Shown: positions 1-12,303, counted from the stretch's first letter. The stretch: 64,000 bases of DNA from Clavibacter zhangzhiyongii (GCF_014775655.1 NZ_CP061274.1:2604001-2668000); one strand, 5' to 3'. Made by a program: numbers and translations. The notes: generated by a model from the sequence alone, not told the origin.

Positions 1-823
<823 letters not shown>

Positions 824-838
824 TCCCGTCCCTCCCCC

Positions 839-886
839 GCATGACGACGGCGGCGGTCCCCGAGGGGACCGCCGCCGTCGTCATGC
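839..886. terminator. bidirectional hairpin between serC and the DUF3027 gene
   Basis: Two perfectly complementary 22-base arms (839-860 and 865-886) flank a 4-base loop. The outer arm reads GCATGACGACGG and its complement ends CCGTCGTCATGC. There is no U tract. The position between two convergent stops suggests a shared terminator. Confidence 0.8.
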
Positions 887-896
887 GGGGTGCGGA

Positions 897-1596
<700 letters not shown>

Positions 1597-1604
<8 letters not shown>

Positions 1605-1980
1605 CGAGCTCCTCCGCGACCCGGCGCAGGAGCGCCGCGATCTTCCGGCTGTGGGCGTCGTCCGGGTACCGGCCGCGCTTGAGGTTGGTGCCGATCCCGT
1701 CGAGCACCTTCACGAGGTCCTCGACGATGACGGCCATGTCGTCGGCGGGCTTGCGGGACATGCGGACGAGCGAGGGCGGGGCGTCGAGGATCCGCGCCGA
1801 GAGCGCCTGGGCGCCGCGCTTGCCGTCGGCGATGCCGAACTCGAGCCGGGTGCCGGCCTTCACGCCGGCGACGCCCGAGGGCAGGGCCGACGCGTGCAGG
1901 AAGACCTCCTGGCCGTCGTCCGAGCTGATGAACCCGAACCCCTTGTCCTCGTCGTAGAACTTCACCTTGCCGGTGGGCAT
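1597..1980 (-). CDS. cold-shock domain protein with C-terminal extension
   Basis: 127-aa protein. Residues 1-66 are a cold-shock OB fold with RNP1-like KGFGFIS and RNP2-like VFLHASAL, so it should bind single-stranded RNA or DNA in the cytoplasm. Normal Csp proteins stop near 67-70 residues. This one continues with about 60 residues, predicted helical, including PDDAHSRKIAALLRRVAEELDA. The start is ATG at 1980; a CCTCTTCCCTC stretch just upstream on the plus strand is a purine-rich ribosome-binding site on the mRNA. It overlaps the following DUF3027 gene by 8 nt. The extension is known in actinobacteria, but its role is not evident from sequence. Confidence 0.9.
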
Positions 1981-2146
1981 GCGATCCTCTTCCCTCGCCC
2001 CGGGCAGGGGCTCCTCGCCCCGGGCGGGGCTCGATGTGCTGGTGGGCGGTCCAGTCTATTCGCCCGGGCTCCGGGCGGCCGGGGCGACGGCGGTCCGCTC
2101 GCCGCCCGGGCGCCTCGCGCGACGCGCCCGGGCGCGTCCCACGGCG

Positions 2147-2152
2147 TAGTCT
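2147..2152 (+). promoter_or_regulatory. -10 element, probable leaderless start
   Basis: TAGTCT lies 6 nt before the ATG at 2159, so transcription would begin at or next to the start codon. Confidence 0.55.
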
Positions 2153-2158
2153 GAGCGG

Positions 2159-2428
2159 ATGGCATCCGAGACCGCACCGAGCGAGGGACGGGCCGAGCGC
2201 ATCCTCGCGTACATGCTCGCCGGCATCCTCCTCATCGCCGTGCTGAGCATCCTCGCGATCCTGCTGGCGCCGCTCATCGCCGTCGACGCGTCGCAGTACA
2301 GCACGCCGCTCTGGCAGGTCATCCTCCTGCTGCCGGCCGTCGGGATCCCCCTCGCCGCGCTCCTCTTCATCGCGATCCTCGTGATCAGCGTCCGTCGCCG
2401 ACGTCGCATGGACGGCACGTCCCGCTAG
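2159..2428 (+). CDS. small two-helix membrane protein
   Basis: 89-aa protein of unknown function with two hydrophobic segments (about residues 16-40 and 52-76) and a basic C-terminal end (RRRRR). This predicts a hairpin topology in the cytoplasmic membrane with both ends in the cytoplasm. There is no Shine-Dalgarno sequence; a TAGTCT element 6 nt upstream of the ATG suggests a leaderless mRNA. The helicase-associated gene follows after 10 nt in the same direction. I recognise no family motif. Confidence 0.72.
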   Translation: MASETAPSEGRAERILAYMLAGILLIAVLSILAILLAPLIAVDASQYSTPLWQVILLLPAVGIPLAALLFIAILVISVRRRRRMDGTSR

Positions 2429-2438
2429 CGGGACGACC

Positions 2439-4337
2439 ATGACCGACGCCCTCGAGCTCGCGTCCCGCCTGCGCGCGCTGGACGACGACGCCCTGGTCGG
2501 CCTGGTGCGCGATCGCGGCGTGGACGCCGGGCGCGTCGTCGACCTCTTCGACCTCGCGGACGCGCTGCTCGCCCCGGAGGCCGTCGCGCGCGCCCTCGAG
2601 CAGCTCGACCGCGCGGCCCTCGCCGTCGTCGCGGTGGCCGCGGCGGAGGGCGCCACGGCCCGCCGGATACCGCTCGCCTCGGTCCGGGACGTGATCGCCC
2701 GACGCTCGGGCGAGGACCCGACCGACCCGCGCGAGCTCGCGGATGCGGCGGAGCGCGCGGCGGCGACGCTCCTCGCCGACGTCGACGACGACGGCGTCAC
2801 CACGCACCCGGAGGTCGCCGCGGCCCTCGCCTCCTGGCCCGACGAGGGACGCCCGGGCACCGACGAGCTCGCCCGGCTGGCCCCGCCCGCGTCGCTCGCC
2901 GCGGTGCCGGACGTGGACGCGGACGAGGTCGACCGCCGGGCCGGCGAGAGCGCCTTCCGCTCCGTGGTCGCCGTCGCCGCGCTGGTCGACGAGCTGACCC
3001 GGAGCCCCGCCCGCGAGCTCAGCCGCGGCGGCATGTCCCTGCCCGACGCCCGCCGCCTCGCCTCCGCGCTGGGCGCCGACCTCGACGACGTCCCCGTCGT
3101 CCTCTCCATCGCCGACCGCGCGGGTCTGGTCGTCCACGCGGGCCGCTCGTGGCATCCGGCCGACGCCGCGGGCGCCTGGTCCGGGCGCCCGACGGCCGAC
3201 CGGTGGGAGGCACTGGCCGGATCGTGGCTCGCGGCCCTGGCGCCCGCGACCCAGGCGATCCTCGGCGAGCGCGCCGGCACCTCGTGGGGCGCGGGCCTCG
3301 TCGAGAGCGTCCTCTGGCGCTTCCCCGGCGGATCCGCGTGGATCGGCGAGCGCATCACCGTCTTCACGCGGGACGCAGGCCTCCTCGGGATCACGACGGG
3401 CGACGTCCCGAGCTCCGCGGGCCGCGCGCTCCTCACCGCGGGCCCGGCCGCGGCGGCCGCCGCCCTCGCCCCGCACCTGCCCGCCGAGGTCGACCGGGTC
3501 TACCTGCAGCACGACCTGACCGTCGTCTCGCCGGGCCCCCTCGATCCCGCGGTCGAGTCGCGCCTCCTCGAGGTGGCCGACGTCGAGGGGCGCGGCCTCG
3601 CGGCCAGCTACCGGATCTCCGCCGAGTCCGTGACGCGGGCGCTCGCGTCCGGCGCCACGGCCGAGGGGATCCGCGCCTTCCTCGCCGAGGTGTCGCTCAC
3701 CGGCGTCCCGCAGCCGCTCGACTACCTGCTCGCGGAGACGGCGGGCCGCTTCGGCCGGCTCCGCGTGCGCCCCGCCTCGCCCGACGACGCGGACGCCGGG
3801 TCCGCGCCCGAGGCCCGGACGGCCGTGGTGTCGGACGACGCCGCGCTGCTCGCGACCCTCCTCGTGGACCGCGACCTCGCTCCCCTGCGGCTCGCGCGCG
3901 CCGCGGACGGGATCCTCACCAGCGCCGCCCCGCCCGAGGCCGTCGAGCGCGCGCTCGCCGCCGCCCGGCTCGCGCCCGTCCGGGAGGACGCCGAGGGCCG
4001 CCGCGTCGCCCCCGCTCCCCGGGCCGCCGGCGCGTCCGGGCCGTCGGCCGATCCCGAGCCCGACGCGGCGGACGCGCTGGTGGCGCGCATCCGCGCCGCG
4101 AGCGGCCCCGACGACGGCGCCGCGTGGACCAGCCGGCAGCTCGAGGTCGCGATCCGCGCCAAGGCCGTCCTCCGCGTCCGCGTCCGCATGCCCGACGGCC
4201 GCGAGGTCGACCACGTGCTCGAGCCCGCGAGCGTCGCCGGCGGCCGCCTGCGCGCCCGCGACCGCGTCGCCGACGTGGAGCGCACGCTCCCGCTGTCGAG
4301 CATCGTCTCCCTCTCCCCCGGGCCGACCGCCGGATGA
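2439..4337 (+). CDS. helicase-associated (XPB N-terminal-like) domain protein
   Basis: 632-aa actinobacterial protein with no helicase motor. No Walker A or DExH box is present. Residues about 350-445 match the XPB/Ssl2-like accessory domain (Helicase_C_3): LQHDLTVVSPGPL, then SYRISAESVTRALASGATAEGI, then VPQPLDYLL and GRFGRLRV. The same pattern recurs in the N-terminus of the XPB helicase encoded immediately downstream, which suggests the two proteins act together in DNA unwinding or repair (inference). The N-terminal half is Ala/Asp/Leu-rich and predicted helical. Residues about 530-550 are a disordered linker before a short conserved C-terminal segment ending VERTLPLSSIVSL. Confidence 0.82.
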   Translation: MTDALELASRLRALDDDALVGLVRDRGVDAGRVVDLFDLADALLAPEAVARALEQLDRAALAVVAVAAAEGATARRIPLASVRDVIARRSGEDPTDPRELADAAERAAATLLADVDDDGVTTHPEVAAALASWPDEGRPGTDELARLAPPASLAAVPDVDADEVDRRAGESAFRSVVAVAALVDELTRSPARELSRGGMSLPDARRLASALGADLDDVPVVLSIADRAGLVVHAGRSWHPADAAGAWSGRPTADRWEALAGSWLAALAPATQAILGERAGTSWGAGLVESVLWRFPGGSAWIGERITVFTRDAGLLGITTGDVPSSAGRALLTAGPAAAAAALAPHLPAEVDRVYLQHDLTVVSPGPLDPAVESRLLEVADVEGRGLAASYRISAESVTRALASGATAEGIRAFLAEVSLTGVPQPLDYLLAETAGRFGRLRVRPASPDDADAGSAPEARTAVVSDDAALLATLLVDRDLAPLRLARAADGILTSAAPPEAVERALAAARLAPVREDAEGRRVAPAPRAAGASGPSADPEPDAADALVARIRAASGPDDGAAWTSRQLEVAIRAKAVLRVRVRMPDGREVDHVLEPASVAGGRLRARDRVADVERTLPLSSIVSLSPGPTAG

Positions 4338-4344
4338 GCGCGCC

Positions 4345-4350
4345 TAGGCT
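4345..4350 (+). promoter_or_regulatory. -10 element, probable leaderless start
   Basis: TAGGCT lies 7 nt before the ATG at 4358. It is also immediately downstream of the previous stop codon, so the helicase can be transcribed independently. Confidence 0.55.
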
Positions 4351-4357
4351 GGCGGGC

Positions 4358-6001
4358 ATGTCCGACGGCCCCCTCATCGTCCAGAGCGACCGCACCGTCC
4401 TCCTCGAGGTGGCCCACGCGGACGCCGAGGACGCCCGCCACGACCTCGCGGTCTTCGCGGAGCTGGAGCGCGCGCCGGAGCACATCCACACCTACCGGAT
4501 CACCCGGCTGGGCCTCTGGAACGCCCGCGCAGCCGGCCACACGGCCGAGGACATGCTCGCCACGCTCGAGCGCTACTCCCGCTTCCCCGTGCCGCAGTCG
4601 GTGACCGTCGACGTCACGGACACCGTCGGACGCTACGGCCGGCTCGTCATCGGCCGAGATGCCGAGGGCGAGCTGCAGGTCTCGAGCACCGAGTCCGCCG
4701 TCCTCTCCGAGGTCGCGAGCTCGCGCCGCATCGCGCCGCTGCTCACGGAGCGCGTCGACGCCACGACCTACCGGGTGCAGGCGTGGGCGCGCGGCCAGCT
4801 CAAGCAGGAGCTCGTGAAGATCGGCTGGCCGGCGGAGGACCTCGCCGGGTACACGCCGGGCACGCCCCACGACATGGCGCTCGTGCAGGACGGCTGGTCG
4901 CTCCGCGGCTACCAGGAGGACGCGGTCGACCACTTCCTCGACGGTGGATCCGGCGTGGTCGTGCTCCCCTGCGGCGCAGGCAAGACGCTCGTGGGCGCTG
5001 CGGCGATGGCCAGGGCCAAGACGACGACGCTGATCCTCGTCACCAACACGGTCTCGGCCCGGCAGTGGCGCACCGAGCTGCTGAAGCGCACGACGCTCAC
5101 CGAGGACGAGATCGGCGAGTACTCGGGCCAGTCGCGCGAGGTGAAGCCCGTCACCATCGCGACCTACCAGATCCTCACCGCCAAGAGGAAGGGCGAGTAC
5201 GCCCACCTCGCGCTCCTCGACGCGCTCGACTGGGGCCTCGTGGTCTACGACGAGGTCCACCTGCTCCCCGCGCCGGTGTTCAAGCTCACCGCCGACCTCC
5301 AGGCGCGCCGCCGCCTCGGCCTCACCGCGACGCTGGTCCGGGAGGACGGCCGCGAGGGCGACGTGTTCAGCCTCATCGGCCCCAAGCGGTTCGACGCGCC
5401 GTGGAAGGAGATCGAGGCCCAGGGCTTCATCTCCCCCGCCGAGTGCTTCGAGGTGCGCATCGACCTCCCCGACGACGAGCGCCTCGTCTACGCCGCCGCG
5501 GCCGACGACGAGCGCTACCGGCTCGCCGCCACCGCGCCCGCCAAGCTCGACGTGACGCGCGCGCTGGTGGAGCGGCACCGCGGCGAGAGCATCCTCGTGA
5601 TCGGCCAGTACCTCGAGCAGATCGACGAGCTCGCCGAGGCGCTCGGCGCGCCGAAGCTCACGGGCCAGACGCCCGTCGCCGAGCGCGAGCGCCTCTACCA
5701 GGCGTTCCGCGACGGCACCGAGCGCGTGCTCGTCGTGAGCAAGGTCGCCAACTTCTCGGTCGACCTCCCGGACGCCACGGTCGCGATCCAGGTGTCCGGC
5801 TCGTTCGGGTCGCGCCAGGAGGAGGCCCAGCGGCTCGGCCGCCTGCTCCGCCCCGAGGCGTCCGGCATGTCCGCGAGCTTCTACACGCTCGTCTCCCGCG
5901 ACACCGTCGACCAGGACTTCGCGCAGAACCGCCAGCGCTTCCTCGCCGAGCAGGGCTACGCCTACACGATCCTCGACGCCGCGGGGATCGCCGCGGGCTA
6001 G
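4358..6001 (+). CDS. XPB-type DNA repair helicase (SF2)
   Basis: 547-aa ATP-dependent 3'-5' DNA helicase of the XPB/Rad25 family. The N-terminal accessory domain (residues about 1-95: VQSDRTVLLEVA, HTAEDMLATL, GRYGRLVI) precedes motif Q (LRGYQEDAVDHFL), Walker A PCGAGKT (residues 204-210), the DEVH box at about 298 and the family-diagnostic RED motif in ATLVREDGRE. The C-terminal motor domain carries QEEAQRLGRLLRP (motif VI). Bacterial XPB is biochemically a helicase/translocase; its pathway in actinobacteria is not settled. The start at 4358 is chosen because the protein begins with the accessory domain and a TAGGCT element sits 7 nt upstream; the open frame continues far upstream without homology. 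Confidence 0.93.
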   Translation: MSDGPLIVQSDRTVLLEVAHADAEDARHDLAVFAELERAPEHIHTYRITRLGLWNARAAGHTAEDMLATLERYSRFPVPQSVTVDVTDTVGRYGRLVIGRDAEGELQVSSTESAVLSEVASSRRIAPLLTERVDATTYRVQAWARGQLKQELVKIGWPAEDLAGYTPGTPHDMALVQDGWSLRGYQEDAVDHFLDGGSGVVVLPCGAGKTLVGAAAMARAKTTTLILVTNTVSARQWRTELLKRTTLTEDEIGEYSGQSREVKPVTIATYQILTAKRKGEYAHLALLDALDWGLVVYDEVHLLPAPVFKLTADLQARRRLGLTATLVREDGREGDVFSLIGPKRFDAPWKEIEAQGFISPAECFEVRIDLPDDERLVYAAAADDERYRLAATAPAKLDVTRALVERHRGESILVIGQYLEQIDELAEALGAPKLTGQTPVAERERLYQAFRDGTERVLVVSKVANFSVDLPDATVAIQVSGSFGSRQEEAQRLGRLLRPEASGMSASFYTLVSRDTVDQDFAQNRQRFLAEQGYAYTILDAAGIAAG

Positions 6002-6057
6002 CGAGCTCCTCCACAGCATCCAGCCGGCTCCCAGCGAGCGCGCAGATACTTCAACGC

Positions 6058-6750
6058 ATGAGCGATGGCCCGAAGATCCTTATCGTCGATGACGAGCCCA
6101 ACATCCGCGACCTGCTGACCACGAGCCTCCGGTTCGCCGGGTTCGCGGTCCGCGCCGTCGGCAACGGCGCCCAGGCCATCTCGGCCGTCCTCGAGGAGGA
6201 GCCCGACCTCATCATCCTCGACGTGATGCTGCCGGACATGAACGGCTTCGGCGTCACCAAGCGGCTCCGCGCCGCCGGCTACACGGCGCCCATCCTCTTC
6301 CTCACGGCGAAGGACGACACCGAGGACAAGATCACGGGCCTCACGGTCGGCGGCGACGACTACGTCACCAAGCCGTTCAGCCTCGACGAGATCGTGGCCC
6401 GCATCAAGGCCATCCTCCGCCGCACGATGCACGCCGACGAGGACGCCATCATCCGCGCGGGCGAGCTCACCATGGACCAGGACACGCACGAGGTCCTGGT
6501 CGGCGAGGAACCCATCGAGCTGAGCCCCACCGAGTTCAAGCTGCTGCGCTACCTCATGCTCAACCCGAACCGCGTGCTGTCGAAGGCGCAGATCCTCGAC
6601 CACGTGTGGGAGTACGACTTCAACGGCGACGCCGGCATCGTGGAGTCCTACATCTCCTACCTGCGCCGCAAGCTCGACCAGCACTCCTCGGAGCCGGTCA
6701 TCCAGACCAAGCGCGGCTTCGGCTACATGCTGAAGGCCGCCAAGTCCTGA
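6058..6750 (+). CDS. OmpR/PhoB-family response regulator
   Basis: 230-aa two-component regulator. The receiver domain (residues 1-120) has the acidic pair DDE, the phospho-acceptor Asp in LIILDVMLPDMNG, Thr in FLTAK and Lys in YVTKPF. A winged-helix DNA-binding domain (about 132-226) ends RGFGYML. It resembles the TrcR/PrrA group. The start is ATG 6058; the frame is open much further upstream but only antisense to the helicase gene. The matching histidine kinase follows 116 nt later, separated by a hairpin. Its signal and targets cannot be read from sequence. Confidence 0.93.
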   Translation: MSDGPKILIVDDEPNIRDLLTTSLRFAGFAVRAVGNGAQAISAVLEEEPDLIILDVMLPDMNGFGVTKRLRAAGYTAPILFLTAKDDTEDKITGLTVGGDDYVTKPFSLDEIVARIKAILRRTMHADEDAIIRAGELTMDQDTHEVLVGEEPIELSPTEFKLLRYLMLNPNRVLSKAQILDHVWEYDFNGDAGIVESYISYLRRKLDQHSSEPVIQTKRGFGYMLKAAKS

Positions 6751-6777
6751 TCCCCGGGGCGCGCGCCCGCACCACCT

Positions 6778-6811
6778 GATCGGCCGGATGCCCACGGGCA
6801 CCCGGCCGATC
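6778..6811. terminator. hairpin between response regulator and kinase
   Basis: Arms GATCGGCCGG and CCGGCCGATC with an inner TGCCC/GGGCA pairing and no U tract. It may attenuate read-through from the regulator into the kinase gene. Confidence 0.55.
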
Positions 6812-6866
6812 GCACATCCGGCGTCGCCTATCCTCGTGTCACGGTCACCATGACGAGGAACACGGG

Positions 6867-8627
6867 GTGCGGCCAGTGCACGACTACGTCTCGGAGAAGT
6901 GGAACAACGTCTCCCTGCGCACGAAGATCACGGGCGTCACGGTCCTGCTCCTCCTGCTAGGCCTCCTCGTCTCGGGCGCCGGCACCATGTACCTGCTGCG
7001 GCAGCAGATGGTCAGCCAGCTCGACGCGCAGCTCGCCATCGCGGTGACGCAGCTGCCCAAGGTGCTCGGCACCGAGGCGTCCTCGCCGGACACGTTCACG
7101 CAGGAGGACGTCGAAACGGCCGACCCCGCCTGGTTCGTGCTCCTCCTCGACGCGCAGGGCGACGTCCTCGCCGACAACTGGAGCGGCGACTCGGCCGACC
7201 ACCCTCGCGTCTTCGGCCTCGACCTCGCCCGCGCGTCCCAGGTCAACGGCGGCGTCGTGACGTTCTCCGACAACTCCGGCAACAAGTCCTGGCACGGCAT
7301 CGTCCGCGTCTCGCAGAACGCCGACCCCGACGCCACCGAGTACTCCACCCTCATCGTCGGCAAGCCGCTCGAGGAGGTCGACAAGCTCGTCGCCACCTAC
7401 ATCGTGATCTTCGCGAGCTTCGGCCTCGCCGTCGTCGTGCTCGGCGCCGCGGTCACGCGGATGCTCGTCACGAGCACCTTCGGCCCCCTCCGCGAGGTGG
7501 AGCGCACGGCCGCCGCCATCGCCGACGGCGACTTCGGCCAGCGGCTCGGCGGCGCGACGCCGAACACCGAGGTCGGGCGCCTCAACCGCTCGCTCAACAC
7601 CATGCTCAGCCGGATCGACCGGGCCTTCGCCGACCGCGCCAAGACCATCGACCAGATGCGACGCTTCGTCGGCGACGCGAGCCACGAGCTGCGCACGCCG
7701 CTCGTGTCCGTGCGCGGCTACGCCGAGCTGTACCGCATGGGCGCGCTCCAGACGCCCGAGGACGTGTCGCAGGCCATGGAGCGCATCGAGAAGGAGGCGA
7801 TCCGCATGGGCGGCCTCGTCGAGGACCTGCTCGAGCTCGCGCGCCTCGACGAGACGAAGCCGCTGCAGCTCGCGCCCGTCGACCTCTACCCCATCGCCCG
7901 CGACGCCGCGCTCGACGCCATGGCCTCCTCGCAGAGCCGCACCGTCACCGCCCTCCCGCCCGTGATCGTGAACCCCGTCGGACCGGTCCTCGACGCCGAC
8001 GGCCTGGAGCCGACGCAGGAGATGTCGCCCGAGGCCCTGCGCGGCGCCGGCGCCACCACGGGCAGCGACGTCACCGGACCGATCGCCTTCGCCGGCGCGA
8101 CGCTCTCCCGCTTCCGGGCGCGCCGCTCGCGTCGACCCGGCGACACCGCGCCCGACGCCCTCGCGCCGGTCCGCGCCGACGACCAGGATGCGCCCGTCCC
8201 CGCCGAGGGCCTCGCCATGGTCTCGGCGGAGGAGAACAAGATCCGGCAGGTCGTGACCAACCTCATCGGCAACGCCGTCCGCTTCACCCCCGCCGGCAGC
8301 CCCATCGAGCTCGCGACAGTCATCGACGAGTCCGCGCGCGAGGCCCGCATCGAGGTGCGGGACCACGGCGACGGCGTCCCCCCGCAGATCCGGGAGAAGA
8401 TCTTCCAGCGCTTCTGGCGCGCCGACACCTCCCGCACCCGCGAGACCGGCGGCAGCGGCCTCGGGCTCGCCATCGTCTCCGCCATCGTCGCCGCTCACCG
8501 CGGCCGGGTCGACGTCGTGGAGACCGAGGGAGGCGGCGCCACCTTCCGCGTGATCCTCCCCCTCCTCCCCAGCTCCGACTCGCCGGCCGCCTCCACCCCC
8601 TCGGCCCCCGCGGCGCCCGCCTCCTGA
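6867..8627 (+). CDS. membrane sensor histidine kinase with disordered insert
   Basis: 586-aa kinase. TM1 covers about residues 22-44, an extracytoplasmic sensor loop about 45-175 and TM2 about 177-200. A HAMP linker (about 200-255) precedes the HisKA box DASHELRTPL with the phospho-acceptor His near residue 273. The ATPase domain has N box NLIGNAVRFTPAG (about 464-476), G1 DHGDGVPP (about 499) and G2 GGSGLGLAIV. Between HisKA and the N box lies an unusual insert of about 70-90 residues (about 370-450) with many Pro/Ala/Arg. It is the probable partner of the upstream regulator. The start is the GTG at 6867; no in-frame ATG precedes TM1. Confidence 0.9.
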   Translation: MRPVHDYVSEKWNNVSLRTKITGVTVLLLLLGLLVSGAGTMYLLRQQMVSQLDAQLAIAVTQLPKVLGTEASSPDTFTQEDVETADPAWFVLLLDAQGDVLADNWSGDSADHPRVFGLDLARASQVNGGVVTFSDNSGNKSWHGIVRVSQNADPDATEYSTLIVGKPLEEVDKLVATYIVIFASFGLAVVVLGAAVTRMLVTSTFGPLREVERTAAAIADGDFGQRLGGATPNTEVGRLNRSLNTMLSRIDRAFADRAKTIDQMRRFVGDASHELRTPLVSVRGYAELYRMGALQTPEDVSQAMERIEKEAIRMGGLVEDLLELARLDETKPLQLAPVDLYPIARDAALDAMASSQSRTVTALPPVIVNPVGPVLDADGLEPTQEMSPEALRGAGATTGSDVTGPIAFAGATLSRFRARRSRRPGDTAPDALAPVRADDQDAPVPAEGLAMVSAEENKIRQVVTNLIGNAVRFTPAGSPIELATVIDESAREARIEVRDHGDGVPPQIREKIFQRFWRADTSRTRETGGSGLGLAIVSAIVAAHRGRVDVVETEGGGATFRVILPLLPSSDSPAASTPSAPAAPAS

Positions 8628-8673
8628 CCACCCCGTAGCCTCCGCTCGTCCGTCGACGAGAAGGAGGAGAAGC

Positions 8674-8964
8674 ATGACGAGGTACCAGGTGGACAGCGAG
8701 GCCGTCCTGTCGGCCACCGCCGCGGTCCAGGGCAGCATCGGCCGCATCCAGGCGGAGGTGGCGGGGCTGCACGGCCAGCTCGCCGACCTGCAGGGTTCAT
8801 GGTCCGGCAGCGCCGCAACCGCCTTCCAGGGCGTCGTCGCGGAGTGGAAGGGCACGCAGCAGCGCGTCGAGGAGGCGCTCGCGAGCATCAACCAGGCGCT
8901 GAGCTCCGCCGCCCGCCAGTACGCGGAGGTGGAGGAGGGCAACGCGCGCATGTTCGCGCACTGA
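8674..8964 (+). CDS. WXG100 (ESAT-6-like) family protein
   Basis: 96-aa helical-hairpin protein with the WSG turn (WXG motif) at about residues 43-45, the usual length for the family. WXG100 proteins are typically exported by type VII (EccC-dependent) systems as helical dimers. A C-terminal YxxxE signal is present in the form YAEVE (about residues 87-91). A strong ribosome-binding site (AAGGAGGAG) sits just before the ATG. No ecc genes are in the window, so this is an orphan here; it could use a type VII system elsewhere. It is followed by a hairpin shared with convergent groEL. Confidence 0.88.
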   Translation: MTRYQVDSEAVLSATAAVQGSIGRIQAEVAGLHGQLADLQGSWSGSAATAFQGVVAEWKGTQQRVEEALASINQALSSAARQYAEVEEGNARMFAH

Positions 8965-9000
8965 CGCCAGGCGCCCTCCTCGCCGCGTGCGGGAGCCGGC

Positions 9001-9050
9001 AGCACGACGAAGCGGGCGGCCCCCGGAGGGACCGCCCGCTTCGTCGTGCT
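9001..9050. terminator. bidirectional hairpin between WXG100 gene and groEL
   Basis: Arms AGCACGACGAAGCGGGCGG (9001-9019) and its exact complement (9032-9050). It lies between convergent stops and has no U tract. Confidence 0.8.
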
Positions 9051-9095
9051 GGTCGTGCTGGTGGGCGGGAGCGCTGACGCTCCCGCCCGGTCGGA

Positions 9096-11339
<2,244 letters not shown>

Positions 11340-11912
11340 TCAGCCGCGAGCGGCGTAGTCGGATCCGAGCACCGCCGTGAGCCGCGGGGCCGTGGCGGCC
11401 GGCGTGCCCTCCGCGGGGCGGAACTGATCGGACTGCTGCACGTCGCCCACCCCCAGCGACGCGACGAGGCCGCGTGCGGCGCCCTCGTCCGCGTCGTCGT
11501 AGTAGTAGACGGTCGTGGCCGTGATGTCGGACGTGCTGGCGTTGACGCGCGATCCGACCTTCCAGCCGGCCTTCTCGAGGAGGGTCGACGCGCGGGCCGA
11601 GAGGCCGGAGGTCTTCGTGCCGTTGAGGACCGTCACGACCATGCCGGGGACCGTGGTCGGCGCGGCGGTCGGCGCCTCGACGGGAGCGGCCTCCTCGGAG
11701 GCGGCGTCGCTCGGCAGGATGTCGGTGAACGAGACGCGGTCGTCGATGACGAAGAGGCCGACGACCCCGAGGGCGACGAGCAGGCCCGTCGCGAGCGCCG
11801 CCCACGCGAAGGCGCGGAAGCGATGGTGGCGAGGGCGCGGCGCGCGGTGCGCGCCCACGCGGCTCAGGTCGCCGGGGACGTCGTCGAAGCGGTCGGGAGC
11901 GTGGGAGGGCAT
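11340..11912 (-). CDS. LytR C-terminal domain membrane protein
   Basis: 190 aa. A basic cytoplasmic N-terminus (about 1-35), one transmembrane segment (about 36-56) and a Pro/Ala/Glu-rich linker lead to a LytR_C domain (about residues 88-185) with VTVLNGTKTSGLSARASTLL and WKVGSRVNAS. These domains occur at the end of LytR-CpsA-Psr wall-polymer ligases or alone, as here. A cell-envelope role is likely but the substrate is unknown. It lies 33 nt downstream of the DUF3263 gene in the same direction, a pairing I recall as common in actinobacteria. Confidence 0.85.
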   Translation of the reverse strand: MPSHAPDRFDDVPGDLSRVGAHRAPRPRHHRFRAFAWAALATGLLVALGVVGLFVIDDRVSFTDILPSDAASEEAAPVEAPTAAPTTVPGMVVTVLNGTKTSGLSARASTLLEKAGWKVGSRVNASTSDITATTVYYYDDADEGAARGLVASLGVGDVQQSDQFRPAEGTPAATAPRLTAVLGSDYAARG

Positions 11913-11945
11913 GGCGGTCTCGTGTCTCCTCGGTGGGGCGCGGGG

Positions 11946-12296
11946 TCAGCGCGCGGTCGGACGGTGCGGGAGACCGGAGGGCAGGGCGCGCGCCGCACGG
12001 GCGGCGGCGCGGGTCTCGCGGAGGCGCAGGAGGCGCCCCACGAGCAGGGGATCGTATGCGAGGGCCTCGCGCGTCTCGAGCAGGGCGCCGAGCAGCTGGT
12101 AGTAGCGCGTCGCCGAGAGGCCGAAGGCCTGGCGGATCGCCTCCTCCTTCGCGCCCGCGTGCCGGGTCCAGTCTCGCTCGAAGTCGAGGACGGCGCGGGC
12201 CCGCTCGTCGAGCTCGGCGGTCGCCTGCCGATCCGCCGCGGGGGCGGCGGCGGAGCGCGTCTCGCGGTGGTCCACGGCATGCTCCTTCCCCGACAT
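11946..12296 (-). CDS. DUF3263-like small protein
   Basis: 116-aa protein whose core, RARAVLDFERDWTRHAGAKEEAIRQAFGLSATRYYQLL (given here in two halves by residue: about 33-50 and 51-69), resembles a DNA-binding helix-turn-helix, as in DUF3263. I chose ATG 12296 because TAGTAT at 12304-12309 lies 7 nt upstream and would make a leaderless mRNA. The ATG at 12305 would overlap that element. It is in an operon with the LytR_C gene downstream. A regulatory role for wall genes is possible but unproven. Confidence 0.8.
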   Translation of the reverse strand: MSGKEHAVDHRETRSAAAPAADRQATAELDERARAVLDFERDWTRHAGAKEEAIRQAFGLSATRYYQLLGALLETREALAYDPLLVGRLLRLRETRAAARAARALPSGLPHRPTAR

Positions 12297-12303
12297 CCCC
12301 CAC

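Noticed and set aside
2385-6019. Long open frames on the minus strand opposite the helicase genes (609 and 765 codons)
   Set aside because: They are compositional shadows of GC-rich coding sequence on the other strand. They show no domain motifs, and the plus-strand proteins have clear family signatures.
6849-6866. ATG at 6850 as the start of the sensor kinase
   Set aside because: It is in a different reading frame from the kinase; GTG 6867 is the first suitable in-frame start.
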